Source: Saccopteryx bilineata
Lineage: Eukaryota; Chordata; Mammalia; Chiroptera; Emballonuridae
DNA: 64,000 bases
NCBI RefSeq assembly: GCF_036850765.1
Contig: NC_089498.1
Location: 49,465,795-49,529,794, forward strand
Reading direction: 5' to 3'
The first letter of the stretch is position 1, and every line of letters starts with the position of its first letter. The notes beneath the pieces were generated by a model. It searched no databases, was not told the DNA's origin, and saw nothing but the letters and a program-made list of their open reading frames with translations. This document shows, piece after piece, positions 44,351 through 56,479 of the stretch. The translations under genes were made by a program, and so were the position numbers.

Positions 44351-47119
44351 ATGCTAGGAGAAGTTGAAGGTTAATCTCAATAATTCTCTCTGAGAAATTT
44401 TCTCCAGTCCTTTTTTTAAATTTGTTAGATTTTGATTAATGCCTACATGAATGCTAGGAATTGATTAGTTCGTATCCACATCAAATTACTCAGTAATCTC
44501 TTTACCTCCCTGAGATGCTCAAGGCCTATCTCTTTGGAAAAGAGCCTTCTTAGAGACCTCAGTGTTTCTCAGCCTGCAAAAGGATCAAGCTCCAATGTGC
44601 TGGCTAACTGTCAACTCCTGTGTTACCGACATATTTCCCAACCTGGGGACACCCTGCTGAAGCAATCATGAGACTTGAGTGTGCAATGTTGTAAAAAGGG
44701 TTGTGTACTCTTCTATGCAGACTTTGCTTTGTAACATTACTTTCTATTGCAAAACATGGTTTTTCTCACATTCATTTGATGATTCTCTCTAGAAAGAATA
44801 CCGTAACTGTGCAATTCTGCCTTCACGCTTAACAGACTCAATAAAATGAGGTTGCTGGAGCCACTGCCATCCTTGGAAAAATTGGGGCGAGAGTAGTCTG
44901 GGCTTCAGATCTGCTTCTTTTTTGTTTAAACTTTGCTCAAAAAAAATTTTTTTTTACAATGGATAAATCTCCATATAATATTTTCCAACAGAGTTAGCCA
45001 AGATCATATCCTAAGTGGGAAGCATTGCATGTGTTACCATTTAGCACTAATATATCACTTAAACACGCATGCAGCTGCAGTGAGCCTTACCCAGCAGTGT
45101 GAACGCAGGCATGTGGCACCAGATGGGCTGTCTTGGGTTTCTTTACAGTTCCCAAGCACTTTCATCACACTGTGACCTTTACTGAGTCACTCAACATTTT
45201 TCCTCTGAGTTTCCACAGAGAGGCAAGAGATGAACAGAGATGACATGTGTAAAATACATGTTCTTGTAGGAAAAGGAGGGTGTTGTGTGAATTTAATAGT
45301 GAGACATGAGTAGTTGGCTATGCATTTTATTTAATATATATATATATAAAATTTATGGGAGATGTTAACTCCATCCTGATGGTTTTAAAAAGGTGGAATT
45401 AGCAGATTTTACTCTGGCTATTGTATTAAGATACATGAAACAAGAGTGGTCTTCTAATATAACTTCTTCCATCACCCCCAACTCCCAGGATTCCTTACAT
45501 TACTTTCTAGTCTCTGCTCACTTATTAAAGTTATAGGTTTGTTTCAAAACTGCTTAAACCTTCTGCCTTGTGATTTTCAACCAAGATGGAAAATATTCTT
45601 ACTTTATTTTAACAAATGATTTAAATTTATTTATTTATTTAGGGATTCCTCAAATTGTGACTTTCCTTATCTCCTCTGGCCTTCAGTCATAATCTCCGGG
45701 CTCGCTTGTTACGTTAGAAATACAAAGTTGAGCAATAATTTTCCAGGAAAGAAGAATTTGGGGATCTGCTTCCTGGAAATATCAACAGAACCTTGGTAAG
45801 AAAAGACTTTTCCATTAAAATTAATAAAATCAAGAACAAGAGATGCCTTTGGCAGTGTATTTTAATGTTCTTGGTAATGTTCTATTTCAAAAGATATTGA
45901 TTAAATTTGTTTTGGTTTTTGTAACCTAATGATGCAGATTTAATACCATATATTTTTAGATTTCCTTTCTTTGTTAGCTTAAGCTTGATCTTTTTTTTTT
46001 TCTAACTTCTCACTGTACAACCGACCTCAAGGTATCTCAAATAGCACTGACATCAAAATATTTGTTTGATTTATAAAGCTTAGTCAAAGAATGTGTCCAC
46101 TGATTAAAAGAACAACATTCAGATGATTCAAATATTTATTTATTTATTTATTGAAGGATTCAATTTATACTATGTCCTTGTGTAACAAAATTGACCAAGT
46201 ATGATGTAAAAGGTAAGTTGGGTTCATATCATAAAAGATACTAAGAACCATGGTGAAGAGTTTGGGATGTGTTAAGTAGAAGGGAAATATCTTTTAGAAG
46301 CTTCAAGACACAGAGAGTATATTATTTCATCTGTGTTTTAACAAAATAATTTTTTGTATGAAGAATGAATTGAAAAATAATATAAAAGAGGAAAGACCAG
46401 TTAAAGGGGAAATGTTATAAATGAGACCAATGCTAGTCCAATGAAAGTAAGAATGAAGAGAAAAGGATATAAATGAATGAATGGTGAAATAAGATAAAGA
46501 GAAAAATATTTGTATGTAACCATGACTTTAGTGACTATATTTTAATTGGCTGATGCTGAAGAAAGGCAAGGCAACAGGAGATTTTTAAAATCTAGTTACT
46601 CTCTTATCTCAATAGCCTCGAGACTGAACAAAGCCAAGGCATCAATGAAAAAAGAACATGGTGTTATTATAAACACTCTCACTCCTCTTCTGCACAACCT
46701 CTGAGCATTGGTACCTTGGTGGCCAAAGACCTACCTACACACATAAGATGTGGAGTGACTTGGGACCACAGAGGCAGATGTATGGCTGCAACAAAGTATT
46801 CCAGAGTGCTGAGCTACAAAGACGAACCTGGATACATTATTGATTACTATTATTATACTATAACCAGATTAATTTAGCATGATATTCATAAATGAAAGAA
46901 CTTTAGAGTTTACCCTCGACTACAAGCAGTACTTGAGCAATCTTCTTGGGCTATTACTTAGGACAGAGAGGAGTCTTTTATGAAATAAAATGATAGGTCA
47001 TCTTAACTATGGATTAAAGGCACAGACACAATAATGGTTCATATGCATGTGTAGAAAGACTTGATAACTAACCTTAGAGTATTGTTTTCAGGTATTTGGC
47101 TGATAACAGAAAACTAAGA
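44351..47119. other. Unique AT-rich DNA with short simple repeats
   Basis: (TA)n at 45330-45349, (TTTA)n at 45627-45644 and 46132-46153. No exon or RNA gene recognised. Confidence 0.45.
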
Positions 47120-47312
47120 GTCCCTGGTTAAGTAACTTAGTTGGTTAGAGCATCATCTGGACAGGCCAAGGTTATGGATTTGATCCCTGGTCAGGGCACA
47201 GACAAGAATCAATCAATGAGTTCATAAATAAGTGAAACAATGGATCATTGTTTCTCTTTCTCTCCCTAAAAATCAATAAATTTAAAGAAAAAGAGAAAAA
47301 GAAAAACAAGGG
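47120..47312 (+). mobile_element. Ves-like bat SINE
   Basis: Head 'tccctggttaagtaacttag' with 'tggttagagcatc' (box A side) and 'ttatggatttgatccctggtcagggcac' split across 47173-47199 (box B side). Tail 'tgtttctctttctctcccta' and 'aaaatcaataaattt' then A-rich. Older than A and B copies here. Confidence 0.8.
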
Positions 47313-48598
47313 ACCTCTCTCCATCTTCCAGCATGATTATTCAACCAAGTTTAAGAGATACATATTAACTATTCCATTCTGCTGTCCCCCCAGGAAACAC
47401 CCATTGGAGAACAAGCAAGATATTAGCAAGAATAGAAACTAGAACACATATTCAAAAAGCTAAATGACTGTTCAAGGAAACACGCACATATTTTCAACTG
47501 GTTATAGGAAGAGAGTGTCTCAGGCCTGGGTAGTTGAGTAAGTTATGATCAAGGATCTGAAACTGAAACAAGGCCTTCAAGTAATGGTAGCTTTCAAATG
47601 AATAAAAAAGAAGAGACAGTATTTGGGAAATGAAACACATGCATGAACTCAAGCAAGAAAGCATTTGTGTTGGTCAGGCAAACATCTAACTCAAACTGAC
47701 GACAGGCAGTGTATTGGCTCATCTCACTGAAAAGCACAGGGGTCCATCTTGATGGACCTAAAATGACATCATTGGAACGCTGTCTTTCTATCACTTAGTT
47801 CCACTTTTTTCTGTGTTGACTTTAAATTCAAGAACACTCTCAATATGCTGCAAAAAATGCTAACTTTGGATGTTCATTCCTCACTTATTAGCTGGGCCAG
47901 TAGAGCAGTAAGAAATATGACTTCACTGTAGTTAATCCATCAAAAAAATAAACTCAGGATTGTCTCTGATTAGACCACCTTGCATTACCTGCCCATCCTT
48001 GAATTAATCCCATGACCAAGGGAATAAAATATACTGACTTATCAAGTCTACTTTATGTGCTTACCATAGATCCAGGGGCTGGCACCAAACATAACTGGCT
48101 GTTATAGGTTGTTATCAAAAAGACAAAACAAGAGGTGTTCACTATAGCACTAATGCATCCAGATATTGTATAGACAAATTTGAGATTAACAAAAATTATC
48201 TTACTGGAATCATGAAAATTATGGTAGGAAAAAGTAATGAGGTAATATTAATAATAGTATGAATTTTTGCTGCAAAACATGGGAAATCACTGAAGATTTT
48301 TGAACAGGACAATGTCCTTTTGATTCAAATAACAGTCTAATTTCAAATATCCAAATAAAAATGTTCTTTGACAGAGAAGAAAGTTCATTAAATGTATTAG
48401 GTTTATATATTTATGAAAAAGTCTATGTTTAATTGAGAGTATTCCTATATTGATACAAACGAGTAAATTCTCTAAATCTCTACGAAGATATATGAAAGAG
48501 ATAAAGAAGGCTCGATCTCTCTGATAAATTGATTGTAGTAGAGCAACTTCACATATTATCTGACATGATTGGAAGGTGAGGTTAAGTAAAAAGAATGC
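47313..48598. other. Unique AT-rich DNA
   Basis: No exon or repeat recognised. Confidence 0.45.
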
Positions 48599-48602
48599 CT
48601 AT

Positions 48603-48633
<31 letters not shown>

Positions 48634-48635
48634 TT
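48599..48635. repeat. (ATTT)n microsatellite
   Basis: About nine uninterrupted tttа-type tetranucleotide units. Confidence 0.95.
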
Positions 48636-48754
48636 GTGTTCTTCCTTCTACAAGCAAGATACTCAAGCCATTATGGCTGGCATCCAAAGTGAAATACGAA
48701 TTTGGCTCCCTGCATCTGAATAATGCTATGAAATAACCAATAGTTAATACCCTT

Positions 48755-48960
48755 CTTCATCAAACACTAAATTTGTGTCAAGTAGTGTTCTAAGCGATGT
48801 AAACACTCTGTAAGGTGAATATTACAGAAGTGTAAACTTAAGTTCAAATAGTTTAAAGAAAATGATTCCAAGAAACATAACTAATGAGTGCCAGGGATGT
48901 AGGATTCAAAGCCAGTCTATCTAAATCTAAGGCTATGTTTTTCCACTATTCTGGGATGCC
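48755..48960 (-). repeat. MIR-class repeat, antisense
   Basis: 'gtcaagtagtgttctaagcg', 'atgattccaagaaacataac', 'gggatgtaggattcaaagcc' fit a reverse MIR. Confidence 0.55.
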
Positions 48961-50269
48961 TTTCTACAACTGGACTTGTTAATGGTATCATTTCCAAGGT
49001 CACTGACCAGAGTCCCAATTAAAAGGAAAAAAAAAATGGTAGATGAAGTTAGTTGTCAGGAATGAGTTTCTGGTTTTCCAAAGCAACAATCGCTATACAT
49101 CAGAGAAATTTTAAATCATACAGAGAAAAGGAGAGGAAAGAGGTACACCCACTATATACTACTTACATAAATTTTTTATTTTAATTAAGTGTGATGCTAG
49201 AGCCCCGGAGACTATCAGTGTTTAAAAGAATCCTCCAATAGATCCTTTGTAAAGTAAAGTTTCTTAGTGTGGCTACTTTATTATTTATTGTCCATTAGTT
49301 CAGATAAGAATATTGCTGAGTAGTCTTAAAGCTTTATCCCCATGCATTTTGAAATTTTAAAAAGTGTGATCAGTTGTGGGTTCCAGAAAAGAACAAACTG
49401 CCTAAAAGTCAAATATGCTATTTGAAACCTAATGTTTCAAACCATCAGCCATCCTAAACATGAAAAATGAGCGCTGGCTTAGAGCAGAGAATATGGCTGA
49501 GGCACATCTGGTCACTTGGGTGAGTTGTTTTGTTATTTTGTTTATTTCTGAATTCTTCATCCACATCAGCAACCTCCCAATCAACAAATCTAAGTTCTCA
49601 TGTGGTTGAATGTATATTTGTGCACAGTTCATCTTGAAACTCATAGAAGTGGCAGCCTCTGACCAACTCTGACCAATACATATGGAGAGAACCCCATCAA
49701 ATAAACATACTTCAGTGAAGGATATTTGACCTACCCCCACTCTCCCCAATGCCAGCACAAGTGGTATTTGAAGAACAAAGCGAAGTCCATTTTGATTCCA
49801 AAGCTTGGTCTGATGCATTTTGACTAATGCTCCAAATTTTAGGAAGCAACTTAACCATAGAGATTCTTTCAAGCAGCTCTTGAGATGGCCATTATTCCAC
49901 TAATGCAGCAATTATTTCAATCTACACGGAAAATGCAAAGGCTACAGTGGCTGCCACAAAGAGGAAAGAGTTATACTGTACACACTATGGAGATCAATAG
50001 CTAGAACTAACAAATGGTGGCCTTTCTTTATCTTTTTGCCCCACCCCTAATCAGAAAGTGATACTCTTTAATTTTGATGATGTGCTGCATGGCAAAAGTC
50101 TGAAAATTTCCTGTTCCACTTACCCAGTTGTTCCCCTTTAATGAACTTATTGTAAAGAAATAATCAAAGATATTTGATTTAGTTACATCAAGGCTTAGCT
50201 ACAAAGATGCACACTGTAGCAATATTTCATTAATAAAAAAATGAAATTACCTAGAAATGCAGCAATTGG
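48961..50269. other. Unique DNA, nothing recognised
   Basis: A 147-codon minus-strand frame at 49429-49872 has no domain or coding bias that I can see. No exon recognised. Confidence 0.45.
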
Positions 50270-50667
50270 TATATTGGTTTCTTATGGCTGTTATAATACA
50301 TTGCAACAGACTCATGGCTGCAACAATGCAATTTCACCATCTCACGGTTTGGTAGTTCTAGTGGGCTTGACTGGTTCTCTGCTTTGAGCCTCACTGAGCT
50401 AAAACCCAGGTGTTGCCAGTGCTACATGGGGACCTCAGTGCTACATTCCTTTCTGGAGGTTGTAGGGGATCATAGATCCCTGTTTCCTTGTGTAGCACTG
50501 AGGTCCCCATTTATTGCTGGCTCTCAGTTGAGGGCCAGTCTCGATTTTAAAGTCTGCCTGCAGTTCTTGGTTCATGGCTCCCATCCTCCATCTTCAAAGC
50601 CAGCAACAGTGGGGCTAATCCTTTTCTGGTCCCGTCTCTATACCTGTGTTTCTGCCTGCCTCTTACA
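50270..50667 (+). repeat. L1M-like 3' repeat, left part, carrying a 20-bp inverted repeat
   Basis: 'ggtttcttatggctgttata', 'tttctggaggttgtagggga', 'catcctccatcttcaaagcc' follow the old L1 3' pattern seen at 19055. The region normally following 'gtttccttg' is replaced by an inverted copy of the left arm (50426-50445 against 50491-50510). Confidence 0.65.
50426..50510. repeat. Perfect 20-bp inverted repeat with 45-bp loop
   Basis: atggggacctcagtgctaca at 50426-50445 is exactly complementary to 50491-50510. The loop contains a second small hairpin, gggatc-ata-gatccc, at 50466-50480. Confidence 0.95.
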
Positions 50668-50675
50668 CTGTAGAG

Positions 50676-51045
50676 CAGGGGTCTCAAACTCAACTCAGCA
50701 TGTGGGCCGCAGAGCAAGATCATAGCCGTTCGGCGGGCTGCACTAGGTCTACAAAAGGCAACTGTTACGCAACACTTTTCTCACTGCAGTTGAAAACAAA
50801 AAAAAAATCAGTACAACAAGCACAATCATACATGCAGTTTACTCAGTGTCACAAAACGACCAGAAACTGTAGTTCGCATCACAACTTCTGTTAACTAAGC
50901 TAATATCTAGCTAGGATGCTAGAGAAATGAAAAATACAAGTAGACCCCTAGGCTTACTTAATTTTATCCAAAATATTTTGAACTTCGTGGATTAGTCTGC
51001 AGGCCGCACAAAATTGTTCTGCGGGCCGCGAGTTTGAGACCCCTG
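50676..51045. mobile_element. hAT-type nonautonomous DNA transposon (370 bp)
   Basis: Terminal inverted repeats caggggtctcaaactc and gagtttgagacccctg are perfectly complementary over 16 bp. Identical 8-bp target duplications ctgtagag lie at 50668-50675 and 51046-51053. CpG-containing 'gcgggccgcg' and 'gtgggccgca' form subterminal inverted motifs. No transposase frame. Perfect ends and flanks suggest a fairly recent insertion, within the old L1M-like repeat. Confidence 0.96.
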
Positions 51046-51053
51046 CTGTAGAG

Positions 51054-51180
51054 GTTCCGTGTGATTCCGTTGGAACTACCCAATAGTCAAGCTATCCTCC
51101 TTATCTGAAAGTTGGGTCCTTAATTCCTTTTGTCATGTAATTTAACAGTTAACAGATTCAAAGGATTAGGGTATGTTGAT
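51054..51180 (+). repeat. L1M-like 3' repeat, right part
   Basis: Resumes the repeat after the MITE: 'ggaactacccaatagtcaag', 'ttaacagttaacagattcaa'. Confidence 0.5.
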
Positions 51181-52444
51181 GTTTGAGGGTCTAACACAAT
51201 AAGGTGTTAGTGGAATAAAGTATGGAATTTACATGGACTTAAAGTGAATATAAAGAAAAGTAATGATGTGGAAAAGTATTTAATGGCATGGAAAATGCTA
51301 AGTGAAATATCGAATTGAAAAACATTAAAATAATAATTAAAAAATAGGTCACCAATAGTATGAATCTCATTTTTATAGAGTAAAAATAATCTATAGTTTA
51401 CTATGTCTAAATATCTATATCTATTCAAAATGTATATATCTATGTCAAAAGGTCTACCCCCAAAATGGTGAGTGGTTATTTAAATTTGGAAGTTACTGGT
51501 AAAATTTTTTCAGAGTAATATATATTTTTGAATTTACCTAAATGATTAAGTATTTCATCTACAACACACATACACAGTCTGAAAGTGAAACCTTTCACTT
51601 ACAAGTTGAATGCAATAGATAGCTGTTTGACCAGTCAATTGACCCACCCCAAATACCAAAAACTGTGATACTCTCATTCTCATGGGACTGAACTCAGTTT
51701 TCACATGACAACCCTAATCCCAAGCAGCCTTTTTTAATTCTGAGAAATCCAATATTTTTAGCCCAGTGACCCAGTAGCTACTAAGCCAAGTTATAAGAGA
51801 AGGACTTCATAACTTTATAGCCTTTTAACACTGACTTCCTACAGCTGTAATGATATATTGTTGTTTACTGTCATCTCTGAGAAACCGTCAGACATGGTAC
51901 AGCCTGAAGCATCCATATGTCAATGTTGGGTTTGGTTTAAATTTCAGATAGCTAAAAATAAGTCTTTCTCCTCCTTTTGGTTTTAAAGTGTAAGCAGATC
52001 TAGCTTTTGATGTTCAAAGCTTATAAACGAAAAAATTTGCTGTCTCCACCCAAAGACAGCTAATGCAGCTCCAGAAAGAAGGGTCTATCTTTGACAGTTT
52101 ACTCTACATTCTAACTGTGGTTTCCGTAAGGACAAACTGTATACAAACTTTGTTCCTAAGGTTATTTCTGTTGGTGCCAAATTGACTGCAGTTCACAAAA
52201 ATCATGTGGTGCATTCCCATGCAACTTGGATGTTTTGTTCTAAAGAAAACAGGTTCCCCTTCCCCCTTCAGTAAGCATTCCTGTTTATGGAAGATCGACT
52301 TCTACCTCAAGGATCATACTTAGTTAGAATCAGTCACCAAATGTGGACTTAATTCTCAAAAGACCTAGCAAAGACTTTGACCTCTACCTATGACTAGACC
52401 GCACACTCCGTCCCATCGGTAGCAGATTGGCGGGCACCTTACAG
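51181..52444. other. Unique DNA, nothing recognised
   Basis: No exon or repeat recognised. The part at 51900-52260 is not obviously repetitive and would be a reasonable place to test for conservation. Confidence 0.4.
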
Positions 52445-52655
52445 CATTATGGTTAAAAAGTGTAGACTCTCCTACCAAAATCCTGGGGCAACAAAATCGT
52501 TGGGTTCAATTCTTGTCTCTGACCTTTGCTACCTGTGCTACCAGGGGACAGTTACTGTCTCTGCGTGCCCCAATTTGTAAAATGAATAAAATAATATTAC
52601 GTACACCCTAGAACTGTTGTGAGGTTTAAATGAATTAAAAATATAAATCAGTTGG
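52445..52655 (+). repeat. MIR (ancient SINE)
   Basis: 'cattatggttaaaaagtgta', 'gttgggttcaattcttgtct', 'ccccaatttgtaaaatgaat', 'gttgtgaggtttaaatgaat': collinear with MIR. Confidence 0.8.
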
Positions 52656-52949
52656 AAGAGAGAGAAAGAGAAATCTTCTTTAAGAGAATCATGATCCTTT
52701 CCAAAGAGTGCAAAAAGCTCAAGTTTTACCAACTAGCCAAGCACCCTCCTGCCTCAGGGCCTTTAAATGGACTTTTTTCCCCTTGACCATCAGGGGCTTC
52801 CTCATGGAAATATTCACATGTTCCGTTCTCCTGCTTCCTTCAGGATTGTGCAGTAATAGTAACTTCTCAGTGTAGCCCACCCTGATCACCCAACATAAAA
52901 TCACACTACCACCCCTAGAATGGCGGTTTTACTTACCAAGTTTCTTCTA

Positions 52950-52950
<1 letters not shown>

Positions 52951-52980
<30 letters not shown>

Positions 52981-53342
52981 GTATTTTTCTGAAGCTGGAA
53001 ACGGGGAGAGACAGTCAGACAGACTCCCGCATGCACCTGACCGGGATCCACCCGACACGCCCACCAGGGGGCGATGCTCTGCCCCTCCGGGGCGTCGCTC
53101 TGTTGCGACCAGAGCCACTCTAGCGCCTGAGGCAGAGGCCAAGGAGCCATCCCCAGCGCCCAGGCCATCTTTGCTCCAATGGAGCCTTGGCTGCGGGAGG
53201 GGAAGAGAGAGACAGAGAGGAAGGAGAGGGGGAGGGGTGGAGAAGCAGATGGGCGCTTCTCCTGTGTGCCCTGGCCGGGAATCAAACCCGGGACTTCTGC
53301 ACGCCAGGCCGACGCTCTACCACTGAGCCAACCAGCCAGGGC
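52951..53342 (-). mobile_element. Young SINE A, antisense
   Basis: A T run of 29 bases (52952-52980) is the reverse poly(A). The reverse head 'gagccaaccagccagggc' closes the element at 53342, with box B in reverse as 'ccgggaatcaaacccggg'. Body is close to the 54003 copy. Short flanks tcttctac at 52943-52950 and 53343-53350 are identical. Confidence 0.95.
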
Positions 53343-53517
53343 TCTTCTACACTTTTAACATTTTATGTCATTTATTTCTGGTGTTGACTGTTATGAAAGC
53401 TCCAGGAGGGCAGAGATTCTTATTCTCAGCACCTACGATAGCACCCAACTTATAGCTAGTGGTCTGTAAGTATTTGTCCAATGCTTAGATGTCCACCTAC
53501 TTTCAAGAGTAGAGGCT

Positions 53518-53968
53518 TTCAATCAGAGACAGACACATACCATAGGATTTCACTTATATGTGGAATCTAGTGAACAAAAGAAACTATCAAATAGAAACAG
53601 ATTCATAGGTACAGGGACCAGACAGCTCTCAGAGGGGAAGAGGGTTGGGTGGCTGGGAGAGAACTGTGAAGGGATTAAGAAAAAAAAAACCTTCATAGAC
53701 ACAGAACAGTATGGGGATTACTAGAGGGCAAGGGAGTGGGATGGAGAAAGGGAGGAGAGGGTCAAGAGGTGATAAATGGTGATGGAAGGAGACTCTACTT
53801 TGGGTGGTGAATACGCAATACAACACGCAGATGTTATATTATAGAATTGTGTAGTTGAAACCTATAAACGCAGATGATATATTATAGAATTGTGTAGTTG
53901 AAACCTAGGTAATTTTATTAACAAATGTCACCCCAATAAGTGTAATAAAAATTAAAATTAAAAAAATA
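53518..53968 (+). mobile_element. L1 3' end fragment, 5' truncated
   Basis: 'catatgtggaatctagtgaa'-type text ('ggatttcacttatatgtgga'), 'gggttgggtggctgggagag', and a 3' end 'ccccaataagtgtaataaaa' with AATAAA-like signal and A-rich tail are typical of L1 3' UTRs older than the 2870 copy. It contains a direct duplication of about 48 bp ending 'gtgtagttgaaacct' (about 53826-53870 and 53871-53908). Confidence 0.75.
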
Positions 53969-54002
53969 AAAGAGTGGAGGATTCATTTAAAAAGGAGAGG
54001 TG

Positions 54003-54375
54003 GGTGCCCTGGCTGGTTGGCTCAACGGTAGAGCGTTGGCCTAGCGTGCAGGAGTCCCGGGTTCGATTCCCGGCCAGGGCACACAGGAGAAGCGCCCATC
54101 TGCTTCTCCACCCCTCCCCCTCTCCTTCCTCTCTCTCTCTTCCCCTCCCGCAGCCGAGGCTCCATTGGAGCAAAGATGGCCCGGGCGCTAGGGATGGCTC
54201 CTCGGCCTCTGCCCCAGGCGCTAGAGTGGCTCTGGATGAGACAGAGCAACGCCCCAGAGGGGCAGAACATCGCCCCCTGGTGGGCATGCCGGGTGGATCC
54301 CGGTTGGGCGCATGCGAGAGTCTGACTGCCTCCCCGTTTCCAGCTTCGGAAAAATGAAAATAATAATAATAATAA
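54003..54375 (+). mobile_element. Young SINE A with perfect target duplication
   Basis: Full head with acceptor-stem pair gccctgg/ccagggc, intact box B gggttcgattcccgg, and complete body. The tail has become (AAT)n. The 15-bp duplication taaaaaggagaggtg at 53988-54002 and 54376-54390 is identical. Confidence 0.96.
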
Positions 54376-54390
54376 TAAAAAGGAGAGGTG

Positions 54391-56436
54391 AGTATTATAA
54401 AGCTTGAACGCAAAGCTCCTTAAGCAACCTGTCGTGAAGTTCAGTGGGAATCTTACATCATGTGAGCCTCTCCCCTGACAAGGTCCCTGGTGGAAGTTCT
54501 AAAGAGAGTGAGTTGGAACAGCGGCTGGGTGTTGGAGACCACGCTCAAGTTCTATTGCTGCCCCTGACCATCAAGTCACTTAAACTTTCCTTGAATCTAA
54601 ATGAGAACCAGGCTTGTTTGGATATAAAACATCCGATGTTTCTGTGAGTAGAATGGAGAAATAAGCAGTTGGATTGGCATTTATTTGATGCCCATATACT
54701 CAGACTGCTTCAGTTGCCTTTAGCAAGGCTTCTGCCAGACCCTGGCTGGAGGCAGCAAAGCAAGTTAAATTTTCCATTTTACTTGTGGCTAGCATCTTTG
54801 TGACTTACATAGAAAGACTGTTCCAAGAATCCCAAGAAATGTTAATTATAGTTTTGTATAAGATTGCTCAAAAAACACATAACATAACTTTCTAGGTTTG
54901 GTGCAGTGACTGACAAATTTAGGAAAAAGAAACCAAAAACGTCTTTTACATTTCTCTTTGTTTAAAAACTATTGGGTACATTTTTCTGGTAGGGGGAAAA
55001 AATGTGCTTTGCCTCTCTTCCTCTCCTGGACAAAAGTAAATGATTGGTTTGTAAGCGATGATGTCAGAAAGGGGCCTGTTGATGCTCAGCATATAGAAAG
55101 CACCCACGTCTTTGGGCAGAGAATGAGGTTTGCGCTGCCTCCTGGCCAACACTTGGCTGCTCTGGCAGTATTAGCGTTTCCACTTCCTGTCTAAGTTTTC
55201 TGGTCTGTTCTGGGAAATGGAAGGCCCACAGGAGGTCTAGATCTTATCTTTTCTCTCCATCTGTCCCTTGAGATATAATGAAATTTGGCTTTAGTCTCTA
55301 ACACAGAAGCCCTCCACAAAATTCCTATGAATTTATGGGATGGGCATGCTTTTGGTTACCATTTATATTATTTTGAGCCCAGTCTAAGCTGCTATTTAAT
55401 AAAGGGATTCAAAACAGCAGTGGCTTAAACCAGATAGTAGTTTATTCTCTTGTGTGATGGTCTGGAGGTGGGTGGAATAAAAAAAGTAAAGCCATTCTGC
55501 CGTCTTCAGTGCACATGATTGAGTTCCAGGTGACTGACTGGTCCAGCTCCTGGCACCACCTGTGCGTGAAGAGGAACACGCCACGCAGAGCTCATGCTCA
55601 GGCCTTATAAAGGCACGATGCAGAAGGAGCACATGCCACTTCTGTTCCCATCTCAGTGTCTAGAACCTATCACATTTGCACAACTAGCTTCAAAAGCGGC
55701 TTGGAATTGGAGTTGTTACCTGGGCTGTCACAGGTCTAACTACAAAAATAAACTTCTATCAGGAAAGTAAGAAAAGAATGGATGATGAAGGACAAGTAGC
55801 AGTCTCCTCCATAGTCCCCCTCTCCAGCCACTCAAATGTTTACTTGTACCTTTCTTCCCCAAATAGCTTGGAACATACTTGCCCCACCCCTGAGGGATTC
55901 CACCCACTGTCCCATCTAGTTATTGAATCTAGTTCTCCAAGGAGGAGCAATCTTTCCCATCACTAGATGCAGCTTCGCAGAGTCTGGTAGAAGGCTACTG
56001 TCCCTTTCACATGCACACACTCTCCCTGTATACAATGATGGAGTAGAAATGAACAAGCTGCAATTTAAAACTCCCATTAGGAAAAGGAAAGACGGAAAAG
56101 CACAGCAGTCATTTGTCCATAGCAATTACCAAAGTTTTCCTCCCCTGACTGAATAAGTTTCCTTGATTTGATCCTGCTTCTGCCCGCTGAGATGTTCTTC
56201 CTTCTCCATTATTCTCACTTGTCACATCTGAAGTGAGTGTTGAAGGGCAGGCCTTCCTCGGGAGCTGTGCAGCTTTGTAATGCACGTCCTGCTTGGGGAT
56301 TAGGGACGGAAGAATTATAGGCTCTGGCTATGTGGTTCCAGTTCATTCCATGTATATGAACTACAGCCAAAGAGCTCATCTAGAGTTGTGGGGTTTTTTT
56401 TAACTGATCTTGTATTTACACATCTTTGTGCTCCGC

Positions 56437-56439
<3 letters not shown>
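54391..56439. other. Unique DNA with a possible old repeat
   Basis: At 55385-55740, 'ggcttaaaccagatagtagt', 'ttattctcttgtgtgatggt' and 'ggtctggaggtgggtgg' suggest another relic of the 19055-type family. No exon recognised elsewhere. Confidence 0.4.

Positions 56440-56475
<36 letters not shown>
56440..56475. repeat. (CT)n microsatellite
   Basis: About 17 uninterrupted CT units. Confidence 0.95.

Positions 56476-56479
<4 letters not shown>

Noticed and set aside
49429..49872. 147-codon minus-strand frame
   Set aside because: No recognisable domain or coding bias and no splice-flanked context.
52947..53326. Several 60-115-codon frames around the SINE A at 52951 and similarly at 54003, 25034, 20495 and 15141
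   Set aside because: The same peptides recur at each SINE A copy, in both orientations; they are translations of the repeat.
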